Positions 25,932 to 35,684 of a stretch of DNA of 64,000 nucleotides are shown here, piece by piece. The stretch is from Balneola sp. (GTDB lineage: Bacteria > Bacteroidota > Rhodothermia > Balneolales > Balneolaceae), in assembly GCA_002694685.1 (NCBI GenBank), contig NZMW01000017.1:124001-188000 (forward strand), in the 5' to 3' direction. The notes below the pieces were generated by a model. It made no database searches. It was not told the origin of the DNA and worked only from the letters and a program-made list of their open reading frames with translations. The translations under genes were made by a program, and so were the position numbers. Position 1 is the first letter of the stretch. The number at the start of each line of letters is the position of its first letter.

Positions 25932-27017
25932 TTAATTGAGTTGTGTTAAAGAAATGCTGTCGATGATTACAGTACCGCTTCCGTTTAGCCGGAGTCCAAC
26001 TTTCCCGGTTTCCGGGGCATCTCCATGCCCGTGAACGGCCATCTCCTTGTTAATATACGCTCTGAAATGAGTGCCGTTGACCACTGTACGAACAAACAGT
26101 ATGCCGGAAGCCGAATAGCTTTCCTCACCAAAAATGTTAGTTTCTCCCCCGATTACCCGTCCCTGTGTGATGGTTCCTTCGGAACTAAGGGTGACGAAAT
26201 CGTAATTTTGAGCATCTTGCACATGGTTGACCAGCTCCACCTCGCCATCAAAATTCGACAGATCCAGGTAATAATCGACCTGCATATTTAGTAAAACATT
26301 TCGTACAGTAAAAAAGTTGGGAGATGATTCGGGAGTCAATTGTATTAAGTAGTTATCTCCACTTTTAACAACTGAGGGCTGAAGATCCTGAGGAGCTCCT
26401 TCAAGCCACTGGAACTTTGATAGCAGCGTACTAACACCATTGGGGCCGATCTCCCATGACCAATTCCCATTATCATTGACTGTGAAGGTTGAATTTGACT
26501 GAAGCAAGCTGTCAGTTGTCGCAGAAGCATTCGCAGAACTTTGCTGCTCTAACAACTGTCCGGTTCCAGCTCCATAACCAAATACCAACTTGGCACCGTG
26601 GTCTCCGGTTTGAAAAAGAAGAAACACTCCGGGCAAAGCTATGACAAATGCAAGGATTCTGAGACTAAATTTGTCCATTATTTTATACCAATGAAGCGCG
26701 ATGCGTGCCGCTGCATAAAGTCCAAAATACCAGACAGTCCAAAATGCCCAGTCGGCATGATTGTTTAATACCGATTGAGCTTGAGAGGGCAAAAACACGG
26801 TGTCGGCGGCTGATTGGCCTGTATAATAAGCAGCGATAGCCGCAACCGCTCCCAATCCATATAGAATAGTATTTTTCCCCTCGTCCCACCATTTTTTCGG
26901 AATAAAGAAAGTCAGCAAATTCAGTCCTGCTGCCACAACAAGCAGAGCAATGGGAAAATGCACCACCAACGGGTGGATATTGAGCGCCCATTCGGGTATT
27001 AAATTCATATCAATCAT
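25932..27017 (-). CDS. DUF2231 membrane protein with C-terminal jelly-roll domain
   Basis: 361 residues. The first 150 form a DUF2231 4-TM unit: 'WALNIHPLVVHFPIALLVVA', 'GLGAVAAIAAYYTGQSAADT', 'NNHADWAFWTVWYFGLYAA'. The histidines in the first and third segments are typical of this family, which may bind heme or metal. From about residue 195 a periplasmic beta-sandwich of the LamG/DUF1080 type follows, ending 'GKVGLRLNGSGTVIIDSISL'. Function is unknown; the place between copB and a cytochrome c suggests a role in redox or copper handling. Confidence 0.8.
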   Translation of the reverse strand: MIDMNLIPEWALNIHPLVVHFPIALLVVAAGLNLLTFFIPKKWWDEGKNTILYGLGAVAAIAAYYTGQSAADTVFLPSQAQSVLNNHADWAFWTVWYFGLYAAARIALHWYKIMDKFSLRILAFVIALPGVFLLFQTGDHGAKLVFGYGAGTGQLLEQQSSANASATTDSLLQSNSTFTVNDNGNWSWEIGPNGVSTLLSKFQWLEGAPQDLQPSVVKSGDNYLIQLTPESSPNFFTVRNVLLNMQVDYYLDLSNFDGEVELVNHVQDAQNYDFVTLSSEGTITQGRVIGGETNIFGEESYSASGILFVRTVVNGTHFRAYINKEMAVHGHGDAPETGKVGLRLNGSGTVIIDSISLTQLN

Positions 27018-27182
27018 TTAATTTTATCATTCTCGTGATTAAGTAAGATTACTTCTAATAAATATCTTTTTAAAAATTGACGCATGTAGGGGAATCTGAA
27101 AGAATGTTAGGGATTGGGATTAATTCCCATCGATATTTCCTAAACGATTTGAAACCCAGTTTTATCTATCGAATGTAATGTA

Positions 27183-28007
27183 TTAAAACCACATCCTTAC
27201 GCCTCCCACAACGCCCAAGGTGCTGACCTCACCACCTTCCAGACGGGCAAAGTCAGCGGTGCTACCAAGTTTTTGGTTCCACGATATACCCACATAAGGA
27301 GCAAACTCACGTCGGATCTCATACCTGAGTCTAAAACCAAGCTGAACATTATTAATACCAGAACCGACTCCCCATTCTTCAACTTCCTGCAAGGCCAAAT
27401 TAGTAGCGAAACGAGGTTGTGCAATCAATCTTTGTGTAATAAGCAAGTCTATTTCTCCTTCAAAAGTTGCTGATATATCTCCATCTTCACTAAGTTGAAG
27501 ACTTCCATCCACTTCGAATAAGTAGGGAGCAAGACCTTGAATTCCAACAACCGCAAATCCACGGGTATTATTTTCGATAGAGTTATAGGCAAGGTCATAT
27601 CTTAAACCGGCCTGAATGTCAAAATAGGAGGTTATTGCACGGCTATATAAACCCTGGAATTCCATTTCTCCTTCTTTTTCAGAAGTCAGCGCTTCGCCTT
27701 CAGCTTTATACCAAAATTTATTGATGTCTGTACCGAGATAACCCTGGACATCCCACACAATCGGACTTGGATCCCCAATTGAATAATATTCAAAGCGATC
27801 AGCTTGGAAAAAGAAGTAGGTTTTATTATCCGGCATGATATCATTACTAAATGGAGGGGCTTTTTGGGCAATTACCGAATTTGTCCCCAATAATAATGAA
27901 CACATAAAAAGAGCTAATGCTAATGTTGGTCGAATTTTTTTAATAGTTAAATTCATCAGAGTTAATAGTAATTCAACTTTTATTTTTATTCTTGTTACAA
28001 TATTCAT
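27183..28007 (-). CDS. copB: Copper resistance protein B (PcoB/CopB) outer-membrane barrel
   Basis: 274 residues. A signal peptide ends near VIAQ; a second start (MNLTIKK) 17 codons in may be the real one. The family pattern is visible: 'FFFQADRFEYYSIGDPSPIV', 'DVQGYLGTDINKFWYKAEGE', 'YFDIQAGLRYDLAYNSIENN', and the end 'SWNQKLGSTADFARLEGGEV'. CopB sits in the outer membrane and works with the multicopper oxidase. It overlaps the MCO gene by 4 bp (ATGA). The Met-rich N-terminal part of plasmid-borne CopB proteins is absent. Confidence 0.9.
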   Translation of the reverse strand: MNIVTRIKIKVELLLTLMNLTIKKIRPTLALALFMCSLLLGTNSVIAQKAPPFSNDIMPDNKTYFFFQADRFEYYSIGDPSPIVWDVQGYLGTDINKFWYKAEGEALTSEKEGEMEFQGLYSRAITSYFDIQAGLRYDLAYNSIENNTRGFAVVGIQGLAPYLFEVDGSLQLSEDGDISATFEGEIDLLITQRLIAQPRFATNLALQEVEEWGVGSGINNVQLGFRLRYEIRREFAPYVGISWNQKLGSTADFARLEGGEVSTLGVVGGVRMWF

Positions 28008-29809
28008 TCGTAAATACCTCCATCTTCATCGCTTACTTGAACCACCCTAAACATTCCCATTTCCATGTGATACAGAATATGGCAGTGGAAGGCCCAACGC
28101 CCTTTATCGCGTGGAGTTACTAGGGCTGAAATCCTTTGAGCTGGTTGTACTAATAGCGTGTGTTTTCTCGGATTATAGTTTCCATTTCCATTTTCCAGTT
28201 CCATCCACATACCATGTAAGTGAATTGGATGTTCCATCATAGTGTCGTTGACCAATGTTAATCGCAGGCGTTCATTATGTTGGAATTCAATAGGCCCATC
28301 AACTTCATGGAATTCTTTTCCATCAAACGACCACATGTAGCGCTCCATGTTTCCGGTCAGATGCAATTCTACTTCCCGTTCAGGCTGACGCTTATCTATA
28401 TTTGGTTCAAGACTTTTAAGATCCCTATATACCAGCACTTTTCGCCCATCCTTACCAAGCCCGATGCCAGGTTCATCCAGTCGGTCAAACTGGTAGTTGG
28501 CGATAGCCGCGGCACCAATACCATGGTGGTCCGGGCCGTGTTTAACAGGTTCAGCTGCTTTGTTGGTCATCGACATGCCACTGTGATCCATCTTCATATC
28601 CCCGTGTCCATCATGGCCCATGCCTTCCATGTTCATGCTACCATCCATATCCATGCCGGCCATATCCATTTTCATTCCCATGTCTTTCATGCTGCGTTCA
28701 GGACGTGGCCGTAGCTCGGGCACAGGGGCTTCCATCCCTTCGCGGGGCGCCAGAGTACCACGTGCATAGCCACTTCGATCCAACGATTCAGCAAATATAG
28801 TAAATGGTTTTTCTTCATTGGGTTCGACGATCACATCATAAGTTTCAGCGATGCCGATACGGAATTCATCCACGGGGGTGGGCTCAACATTTTGGCCATC
28901 AGCTTGCACAACAGTCATCTTAAGTCCGGGAATGCGTACATCAAACATGGAGCCGGCTGAAGCATTTATAAAACGTAATCGAACTTTTTCATTTTTGTTG
29001 AACAAGGCATTCCAATTTGAATCCGGCCCCATCCCGTTCATTAAGTAAGTATAGGTAGCCCCTGTAATATCAGCGAGGTCGGTAGCACTCATTCTCATTT
29101 TAGCGAATGAAAGGTAATTCCTCATTGCATCGCCAAAACCATCTTTTTTCACATCTTGGAAGAATTCGCCTAAATCCCGTTGTTGGTAGTTATAGTAACC
29201 CTCAGCTTTTTTAAGCTTACTTAGCACTTTATAAGGACTTTCAAACGTCCAGTCAGAAAGTATAACGGGGTATTCACGGTCAAATTCAACCGGGTCTTCA
29301 TTGGCCGGGTCAATAATCATTGGTCCATAATGCCCCAGTTGTTCCTGTAATTTTGAATGGCTGTGATACCAATACGTTCCATTCTGTTTAACAGGATATT
29401 TGTATTCAAAAGTCTCTCCGGGCTTAATTCCATCAAAACTTACTCCGGGAACGCCATCCATCTGAAACGGTAAAATAATGCCATGCCAGTGAATGGAAGT
29501 ATCTTCATCCAATTTATTCGTAACACGCAAGAGAACCTCTTCTCCTTCTTTTAAGCGGATTAGCGGGCTTGGAACTTTACCATTAATCCCTATTGCTTTT
29601 GATTTTTTACCATCTATTTCAATAGGGATAGATTCAATAGTTAGATTAAGTGTATTTTTAGGGCCTGAAGGAGTCAGTACTTCTTTTTCAATATTAAAAT
29701 TGTTGAAGGCATAAGCAGGAAGAATGGAACTGATACCTGCTACTGCCCCCAGAGAAGCAGTATAGCGAAGGAATTTTCGGCGGGATATAGTTTTCGAATC
29801 TTTACTCAT
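28004..29809 (-). CDS. copA: Copper-resistance multicopper oxidase (PcoA/CopA type), Tat-exported
   Basis: 601 residues. The twin-arginine signal 'SRRKFLRYTASLGAVAGISS' is at the N-terminus. All four copper-binding motifs are present: 'SIHWHGIILPFQMDG', 'GTYWYHSHSKLQEQLG', 'EHPIHLHGMWMELEN' and 'RWAFHCHILYHMEMGMFRVV'. A Met/His-rich insert at about residues 372-413 ('MGMKMDMAGMDMDGSMNMEG') marks the PcoA/CopA group that oxidises Cu(I) to the less toxic Cu(II) in the periplasm. It leads the operon with copB and is downstream of the island box P3; it is divergent from the two-component genes. Confidence 0.95.
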   Translation of the reverse strand: MSKDSKTISRRKFLRYTASLGAVAGISSILPAYAFNNFNIEKEVLTPSGPKNTLNLTIESIPIEIDGKKSKAIGINGKVPSPLIRLKEGEEVLLRVTNKLDEDTSIHWHGIILPFQMDGVPGVSFDGIKPGETFEYKYPVKQNGTYWYHSHSKLQEQLGHYGPMIIDPANEDPVEFDREYPVILSDWTFESPYKVLSKLKKAEGYYNYQQRDLGEFFQDVKKDGFGDAMRNYLSFAKMRMSATDLADITGATYTYLMNGMGPDSNWNALFNKNEKVRLRFINASAGSMFDVRIPGLKMTVVQADGQNVEPTPVDEFRIGIAETYDVIVEPNEEKPFTIFAESLDRSGYARGTLAPREGMEAPVPELRPRPERSMKDMGMKMDMAGMDMDGSMNMEGMGHDGHGDMKMDHSGMSMTNKAAEPVKHGPDHHGIGAAAIANYQFDRLDEPGIGLGKDGRKVLVYRDLKSLEPNIDKRQPEREVELHLTGNMERYMWSFDGKEFHEVDGPIEFQHNERLRLTLVNDTMMEHPIHLHGMWMELENGNGNYNPRKHTLLVQPAQRISALVTPRDKGRWAFHCHILYHMEMGMFRVVQVSDEDGGIYE

Positions 29810-29944
29810 TAAATTGAAACTTTTTTGTTAAGAAGAACAAACCCATAAGTTGAACTTATAATAAGGTTTTTAAATATACTCTTCGATTCTGTGCTTTAAC
29901 ATGTAGGAAGTTGACAGTTAACTCATAGGCTTTTAAGCTAATTT

Positions 29945-29980
29945 GTAATATAAATGGTGAACCTTAAATTAAGCTTAAAG
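29945..29980 (-). promoter_or_regulatory. Island promoter P3 for the MCO-copB operon
   Basis: CTTAAAT at 29963 and CTTAAAG at 29974 (plus strand), 11 bp apart with TAAG between. The -7-like TATATTAC (29952-29945) follows after 10 bp. The box is 154 bp from the MCO start, so the mRNA leader would be about 130 bases. It shares its gap with the divergent response regulator gene. Confidence 0.7.
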
Positions 29981-30038
29981 CAAAGTTATTTGAGGAAACT
30001 TACATTAAGATTTTAAAACTCAGTTAATTTTTAGATAT

Positions 30039-30764
30039 ATGTGGATACTATTAGTTGAAGACGAAAAGCAGCTTGCAAACTCACTAAAAAGAGGCTTGGA
30101 GGAAGAAGGATACGTAGTAGAAGTACAGCACGACGGCGAGGAGGCAGAGCTGCAAGGGTTGGTGAATGATTACGATATGGTGGTTTTAGACTGGAGACTG
30201 CCTCATCGAGACGGAAAAGAGATTTTGGAACACTGGCGCAAAGAAAACAGGAACTTCCCGGTGTTAATGCTCACAGCGCTGGGCGATCTTGACCATAAAG
30301 TATCTGGCTTGGATGCCGGGGCCGATGATTATATGGGCAAGCCCTTTTCTTTTGATGAACTTCTGGCGCGAATTAGAGCATTATCCCGACGGTCTGCCGA
30401 TATTTCAAATACCGAAATAGTTAAAATTGGGCCCATCGAAGTTGACGCACGAAAACATACTGTAACGGTTGGAGGAATGTCTCTGACTTTGAGACAAAAA
30501 GAGTTTGTTTTGCTTGAGTTGTTAATGACCCATTTGGGTACCGTATTCTCAAAAACTCAAATTGCAGAGAGGGTGTGGGGATCGGCCTATTATGTGTCTG
30601 ATAACACAATAGAAGCTACTATATCAACCCTGCGCCAAAAACTAAGCGACATTTTTGAGGATCTTGATGATTATAAACTTAGAAAAAATGATCAGATCAT
30701 AGAAACCATACGGGGAGCAGGCTACCGATTTAACTTTGACTTATTTAAAAATTACAAGGAATAA
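30039..30764 (+). CDS. OmpR-family response regulator (CusR-like)
   Basis: 241 residues. A receiver domain with the acidic pair in 'LVEDEKQLANSL', phospho-acceptor Asp51 in 'VVLDWRLPHRDG', and Lys in 'YMGKPFSFDELL'. The C-terminal winged helix ('LTLRQKEFVLLELLMTHLGT', 'IAERVWGSAYYVSDNTIEAT') is OmpR/PhoB-like. Its gene overlaps that of the sensor kinase by one base. It is the best candidate to bind the 11-bp direct-repeat boxes found at eight island promoters, as OmpR-type dimers favour direct repeats of about 10-11 bp. The link is inferred. Confidence 0.94.
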   Translation: MWILLVEDEKQLANSLKRGLEEEGYVVEVQHDGEEAELQGLVNDYDMVVLDWRLPHRDGKEILEHWRKENRNFPVLMLTALGDLDHKVSGLDAGADDYMGKPFSFDELLARIRALSRRSADISNTEIVKIGPIEVDARKHTVTVGGMSLTLRQKEFVLLELLMTHLGTVFSKTQIAERVWGSAYYVSDNTIEATISTLRQKLSDIFEDLDDYKLRKNDQIIETIRGAGYRFNFDLFKNYKE

Positions 30765-32197
30765 TGAAGCCATCCTTTTCATTTTACAATGAGCTTTCCA
30801 TATCAAAGAAGCTGGCTTTATGGTATGGATTAAGTTTATTTTTGATGCTTAGTTTGTTTGGATATTTTTTATATGAAACGTTTCATCAATCGATCCACCA
30901 TAATTATGATCGTCACCTGCTGTTTGAGGCCGAACAGCTGCTTCCAAATATTCAAGCTGAAGATTCACTTTCCATTGATTTGACAGGGTACAGCAGGAAT
31001 GAAGCACTTAGAGGCGGTGTGGAGTATGGTACGTATGTTCGATTATACGATCAAAAGGGCAATCTCGTTTATAATAGTCCAAACTTCTCTGGTGTTGAAG
31101 AACCACTTAAACGCCAGATACCCAAAGAACCACAGGAAAATTCTTTCAGCAGTGAGTGGCAGTCATTACCTGCTCGTACACTTTACTATCCAATAAAAGA
31201 CAACAACGGAAGTCTGAGCGGCTGGCTGGAACTCACTGGTTTTGAATGGACCCTCCATGAAGAATTAACCAGGTTCAGGCAGTATTTGTTTTTTCTCATA
31301 GCGATAAGTGTTGCTTTTTCTATACTCGGGGGATACTGGCTGTCAAAAAAAGCGTTGTCCCCGGTAGCAGCTATCATCGACGCAGCAAAATCCATTACAG
31401 CCACTGATCTGGATATGCGAATACCTGTAAATTATCAGGTCCGAGACGAGCTTACTGACCTGGCAGAAACCTTTAATATAATGCTCAATCGACTTCAGCA
31501 AGGTTTTGAACGAGAAAAAAGATTTTCTTCTGATGCCTCTCACGAACTTATGACCCCCCTCTCCTCCCTGCAAAGTGAGGCCGAAATCATGCTTAGAAAA
31601 CCCAGATCAATCGAAGAGTACCGGGAAACGATTGAGCGAATGCTGGTGGAAGTGAGACGAATGAGTGAAATGGTACACTTGCTCCTTCAACTTTCGAGGG
31701 TGGAGTCGGTCCACCGAGCAAAGCCAGATACCGTTAATTTTAGTCGCATTGCGGAAGTGGTGGCGGGCAAATACTGGGATGATGCCCAAGAGAAGAATAT
31801 AGATGTTCACTCGCAGATTGATCCCAATCTGGATGTCCGGGCACATGCAGCATATATCGAGGAGGTTATCAACAACTTGCTGGAAAATGCCTTGAAATAT
31901 ACTCCTGCTGGAGGCTCCATTAATCTGGAACTTAAACAATCCAGCAATAAAGCCGTACTTCACCTAAGTGATACCGGTGTCGGGTTTGATGGTGATACCA
32001 GGGACCGCCTGTTTGAACGATTTTACCGTGATACGCAGCAGGAAGTACAAAATCAGCCCGGAAGCGGTTTGGGCCTTCCACTGGTTAAAGCGATAGTTGA
32101 ATTATATAGCGGTAAAATAAGGGCATACAGCGATGGCCCCGGTAAAGGGAGCACCTTTGTGGTGGAACTTCCATTAGTAAAAGAACAAAAAACTTAG
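30764..32197 (+). CDS. Metal-sensing type sensor histidine kinase (CusS-like)
   Basis: 477 residues. Two membrane helices (about 18-37 and 174-196) enclose a periplasmic sensor of some 135 residues with the His pair in 'HQSIHHNYDRH'. A HAMP linker is followed by the HisKA box 'FSSDASHELMTPLSSLQSEA' (His260), N-box 'NLLENALKYTPAGG', G1 'DTGVGFDGDTRD' and G2 'GSGLGLPLVKAI'. It would phosphorylate the regulator encoded just upstream. The ligand is taken to be periplasmic Cu/Ag from the neighbourhood only. The 3' end overlaps the convergent methyltransferase by 4 bp. Confidence 0.94.
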   Translation: MKPSFSFYNELSISKKLALWYGLSLFLMLSLFGYFLYETFHQSIHHNYDRHLLFEAEQLLPNIQAEDSLSIDLTGYSRNEALRGGVEYGTYVRLYDQKGNLVYNSPNFSGVEEPLKRQIPKEPQENSFSSEWQSLPARTLYYPIKDNNGSLSGWLELTGFEWTLHEELTRFRQYLFFLIAISVAFSILGGYWLSKKALSPVAAIIDAAKSITATDLDMRIPVNYQVRDELTDLAETFNIMLNRLQQGFEREKRFSSDASHELMTPLSSLQSEAEIMLRKPRSIEEYRETIERMLVEVRRMSEMVHLLLQLSRVESVHRAKPDTVNFSRIAEVVAGKYWDDAQEKNIDVHSQIDPNLDVRAHAAYIEEVINNLLENALKYTPAGGSINLELKQSSNKAVLHLSDTGVGFDGDTRDRLFERFYRDTQQEVQNQPGSGLGLPLVKAIVELYSGKIRAYSDGPGKGSTFVVELPLVKEQKT

Positions 32198-32853
32198 TGG
32201 GATTTGGTAGCTTTGATCCGTTTAAAAATTCCTCCCATAGTCAAATCTTTTACTTGTTCTATTTTCCATCCCGCAGCTTCCACATTTTCCACCGTTTGGC
32301 GGGCAATATGGACACCACTCAGATAGTGAATAGGGCCATCCAGCTTAACCATCATTGAACTAAATAACGGATTCCGAGAGCGCATATGTTCCAGTAGATG
32401 GTGTTTACCTCCCGGTTTTGTGACTCGTAGGGCTTCTTTCAAACCCAATATGGGATCGGGCACTGAGCAAAAAACAAAAGTGGCCACCACTTCGTCAAAA
32501 TAATTGTCAGGAAAGTCCAAATTTTGGACATCCATTACTTGAAGCCTGACACGTTCATTTGGATAATTGGAAAGCACCGTCTTTGCCCGCTCCAGCATTT
32601 TGGGAGAGAGATCAATACCATTGACCTGAATATTTTTTGGGTAGTAAGATATGTTCTTTCCCGTACCTATGCCTATTTCAAGCACATTTGGGCCTTCTAC
32701 CTTTTTCCAAAGCAGTTTGCGCCATTTGTTATACCATATCCACTCAACCGGCCATTCCATAAGGTCATACACCACCGAACTGACGTTATAGCGTTTTCGG
32801 GTATGTTCGGTTTGTTGGGAAATTTTTTTCGTACTAAAATCGTGAAGTTCCAT
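32194..32853 (-). CDS. UbiE-type SAM-dependent methyltransferase
   Basis: 219 residues. SAM motif I 'NVLEIGIGTGKNISYYP', motif post-I 'VNGIDLSPKMLERA', motif II 'FPDNYFDEVVATFVFCSVPD' and motif III 'VTKPGGKHHLLEHMRSRNPL' are clear. It belongs to the class I group near UbiE/phospholipid N-methyltransferases. Substrate unknown; in metal islands such genes can modify lipids or metalloids, but no arsenite-binding cysteines of ArsM type are seen. It stands alone between the kinase and the porin. Confidence 0.87.
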   Translation of the reverse strand: MELHDFSTKKISQQTEHTRKRYNVSSVVYDLMEWPVEWIWYNKWRKLLWKKVEGPNVLEIGIGTGKNISYYPKNIQVNGIDLSPKMLERAKTVLSNYPNERVRLQVMDVQNLDFPDNYFDEVVATFVFCSVPDPILGLKEALRVTKPGGKHHLLEHMRSRNPLFSSMMVKLDGPIHYLSGVHIARQTVENVEAAGWKIEQVKDLTMGGIFKRIKATKSH

Positions 32854-33092
32854 ATTGACCAGCTAATTCAAAATAGAAAGCGGCAAACCCACTACTGGCT
32901 TGATTTATATTAGTGGGAAAGTTTTGGAGCACATCTTGTCGGTTGAGGTATTAAAGAAGTTACCGGGACTGATAATGCTTTCATGATTAAAATAAAGCAG
33001 TAGGTTGGATTCAGACAGCTTTCGTAGTTTATGTAAAGATATGGCGAAGTTTATCACAGCGCCATAAATGATTGGGATTACAAGCTACTTTT

Positions 33093-34391
33093 TTAAAAAC
33101 TGATGACGGCTTCCATCATTATGCCATTAAATTCAGCACCGGCATAAGGCGAACCGGCATAACCTTCTCCGTCATAGTTCTGAGTTACATATTCCAGTTT
33201 GGCCAGTACATTTTTGGTGAGGAACCAGCCACCGCCAATGTTAATGCGGTCGATTTCGATATTTCCGTTAGCCGTTTCACCGTCAACAAGATTGTATCGG
33301 CCACCGATATAGAAATCTTCCCCGGCACCAAACCGGTAGAGTAGTTCTGCTCCATACTGATTAAAAGTTCGGCGATTGGGAGCTGCTTTCAATTTTCCTG
33401 AGGTATTTTCAAATACTCCGTAAAACTCCAGGCCCTGGTATTTGATGAATGGGTTGATCATTAAAGCAGTCATTTCACCGGGAGCGGAAGGCTGGCCAAA
33501 GCCTGGGGTGAAGCTGGGGGCAATACGACCTGCGCGGAAACCTTCGTCTATTACACTGTAGTAACGGGTACCAGCCCGGTCGCCAGAGTATAGATAAATA
33601 GAAGGCGACTGTGTTATATTGAGGATAGAGCCGGTCAGGCGCAGACGCAGATCGTCATTGATTTGCCTTTCAAACCCAAGTTTACCGTACATTGAGGGTT
33701 TAGTATTAAAACCATTTCCAGTGGCATCGGTAACACTTTGGTTCAATTTTCCGTTGCTAAGGCCAATCATAGCGAACATTGGCCCACTGTAGTAATATAC
33801 CTCACCGGCCACTTCGGTTGTAAACGAATCCATTATGTAATTTCCGACGAACGGGTTAAAAATAGCCTGAGCGTTGTCAGTTCTTCTAAAATGGTTATCC
33901 CCGTAGTTTAGCTCCATATGTCCTACCTTAAAGCGCAGCTTATCCATCAATCCGCCCAGAAAATCTTCTTGAATAAAATCAAGTCGATCGACTTGTAGAT
34001 AACCACCTTTTACATATGCTTCATTATGATTTTGCGATGAAAGGTAGGTGCGTAAGTGCATACGCACACCATTAGCCAGAGCTACATCAAGATCCAAGTT
34101 GGAAGTAGCCAGATTAAAGTTTGATTCCAAATCGGAGAGGGAACCTGCTGCATTATCGTGCCGAAGCCCTTGAAACTGAAGGGTATTTGCCGCGCCAATT
34201 CGTACTTCAATACCCTCAAATTTTACAGTTGTCTTGAATGGCGATTCGAACTGATTGACACCCCGCTGATCCTGATATTTGAAATATTGCAGGTCATTGG
34301 TAAATTGCCCGAAAACGGTTCCCGCACTTAAAAAAAATGCGAAAATCACAAAAGTGACTAGTTTGATGGTGAGTTTCATAGTGGTGTCCAT
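33093..34391 (-). CDS. Outer-membrane porin-like beta-barrel
   Basis: 432 residues with a signal peptide (to about residue 28, ending TVFGQ). The rest is a series of amphipathic strands with many Tyr, Phe and Asn, for example 'LRFKVGHMELNYGDNHFRRT', 'YLQVDRLDFIQED' and the last strand 'EFNGIMMEAVISF', as in OprO/OprP-like porins of Bacteroidetes. The solute is unknown. It is the only gene behind promoter P4, so metal stress probably changes outer-membrane permeability through it. There is no cysteine and no Met-rich stretch that would suggest direct metal binding. Confidence 0.75.
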   Translation of the reverse strand: MDTTMKLTIKLVTFVIFAFFLSAGTVFGQFTNDLQYFKYQDQRGVNQFESPFKTTVKFEGIEVRIGAANTLQFQGLRHDNAAGSLSDLESNFNLATSNLDLDVALANGVRMHLRTYLSSQNHNEAYVKGGYLQVDRLDFIQEDFLGGLMDKLRFKVGHMELNYGDNHFRRTDNAQAIFNPFVGNYIMDSFTTEVAGEVYYYSGPMFAMIGLSNGKLNQSVTDATGNGFNTKPSMYGKLGFERQINDDLRLRLTGSILNITQSPSIYLYSGDRAGTRYYSVIDEGFRAGRIAPSFTPGFGQPSAPGEMTALMINPFIKYQGLEFYGVFENTSGKLKAAPNRRTFNQYGAELLYRFGAGEDFYIGGRYNLVDGETANGNIEIDRINIGGGWFLTKNVLAKLEYVTQNYDGEGYAGSPYAGAEFNGIMMEAVISF

Positions 34392-34496
34392 TAATTATTT
34401 GATGTTGAGTATTAGAATTTTTTTAATTTCCTGATCTTTCCTGTATTCTAATTCCAAGTATGGTCTCGAATGACAATTGAAAATCAAGTTTCCACT

Positions 34497-34533
34497 CAAT
34501 ATTAATACCATTATCCTTAAAACAAGCTTAAAT
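34497..34533 (-). promoter_or_regulatory. Island promoter P4 for the porin gene
   Basis: CTTAAAA at 34516 and CTTAAAT at 34527 (plus strand), 11 bp apart with CAAG between. After 11 bp in the gene direction comes TAATATTG (34504-34497), a -7-like element. It is 125 bp upstream of the porin start. Confidence 0.7.
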
Positions 34534-34878
34534 CAAACAAAAGGTTGATAATATATTTGATTTGATAGTGTAAAGATGAAAATAGTGGCACACCTGGTTT
34601 TTTTGATAGTGATTCTGGCTATAAAAAAGTGGCAAATTTGATAATATTATTTCTATTCAAGAAGTCTTCAGATCAGTCGAAGGGACGGTTTAGTAAGGGG
34701 TATCATGACTAAATCTGGACATATGGACCGACAAACAACAACAAACCCCTGGATGCTTTTGCTAAAATTTTATATGCGCAATTAATTTAAGACAAGCCTT
34801 TTACCAGGAAGAATAGAAGTCTATACCCCTTTTTCGAATGTATTGGCTGCTTCTGTACTCATGGATTTTTGCTTTATC
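34534..34878. other. Stretch of about 345 bp with no supported gene
   Basis: Between box P4 and the GntR stop I see only very short frames (a 21-codon one at 34576-34641 and a 26-codon one at 34704-34784), none with a ribosome site or known motif. The base composition is AT-rich. It may hold decayed gene remains. Confidence 0.4.
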
Positions 34879-35667
34879 TTAGATATTCACAGATGAGTGA
34901 AGCTTACTTACAGCGGTAAGGTTTTGTTTCTTAACATCGGAGTTTCTCCTCTCAGTGCGGATCTCAAAAATCATTCGATCGTTCCTATAATACCGTTTTT
35001 GAAAGTAAACCGGTTTATTCCCAAAAGTATAGGATATTCTGTTGATCAAAAGTACGGGAGTATGTTTTTCTATCTCCAGTTGAGAAGCTAGTGATGCATC
35101 GGCAACCGCAGCTTCCAGCCGATAGCATCCATTATCGACCGGAATTTCAAATTCGTTTTCTAATATTTTGAATAGGGTCGTCTCTTGTAAGTCATATCCA
35201 TCTATAAGCTGCCCGTAGAATACGGGAAGCCAGGTGATGTCATAAGCGATGGGCTGTCCGTTCCCGAGCCGAACACGTTCAAGTTTAACCACGATAGCGT
35301 TTTCTTTAACACCCAGATATGAGCAGATCTCCGGGGTCACTTTCTCTTGCTTAAAAGAGATTACTTTAGAGGATGCTTGCAACCCGGCTCCGGATAACTC
35401 TTCCTCGAAATCCTTTAGTTCGGTAAACGACTGGTGTGTCCGATTATCACTCACAAACGAACCAACCCCTTGGCAGCGGTAAATAAGCTGCTCATTCTCT
35501 AACGTCTGCAGGGCCCGCCTCACCGTAACCCGGCTGACATTGAAAAAATCACTCAGCTCATTCTCGGAGGGTAGCTTTTCGTTTTTTTTGAGCGAGCCAT
35601 CATTGACCTGATTACGCAGCCAATCGCTAATCTGTTTGTGAAGAGGGATGCCTTCTTGTATGTCCAT
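34879..35667 (-). CDS. GntR-family regulator, HutC subfamily (UTRA domain)
   Basis: 262 residues. An N-terminal winged helix ('IPLHKQISDWLRNQVNDGSL', 'LPSENELSDFFNVSRVTVRR') is followed by a UTRA effector domain ('VVKLERVRLGNGQPIAYDIT', 'ETTLFKILENEFEIPVDNGC', 'PVLLINRISYTFGNKPVYFQ'). HutC regulators respond to small metabolites such as sugars or amino acids, so this is an unusual member of a metal island. A 14-bp perfect palindrome 18 bp upstream of the start is a likely own operator. The effector is not known. It does not carry the island box. Confidence 0.92.
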   Translation of the reverse strand: MDIQEGIPLHKQISDWLRNQVNDGSLKKNEKLPSENELSDFFNVSRVTVRRALQTLENEQLIYRCQGVGSFVSDNRTHQSFTELKDFEEELSGAGLQASSKVISFKQEKVTPEICSYLGVKENAIVVKLERVRLGNGQPIAYDITWLPVFYGQLIDGYDLQETTLFKILENEFEIPVDNGCYRLEAAVADASLASQLEIEKHTPVLLINRISYTFGNKPVYFQKRYYRNDRMIFEIRTERRNSDVKKQNLTAVSKLHSSVNI

Positions 35668-35684
35668 GAAATCCAGATTAATTG

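Noticed and set aside
34576-34784. Two short frames (21 and 26 codons) in the porin-GntR gap
   Set aside because: No ribosome site, no motif and no conserved composition; likely chance or decayed sequence.
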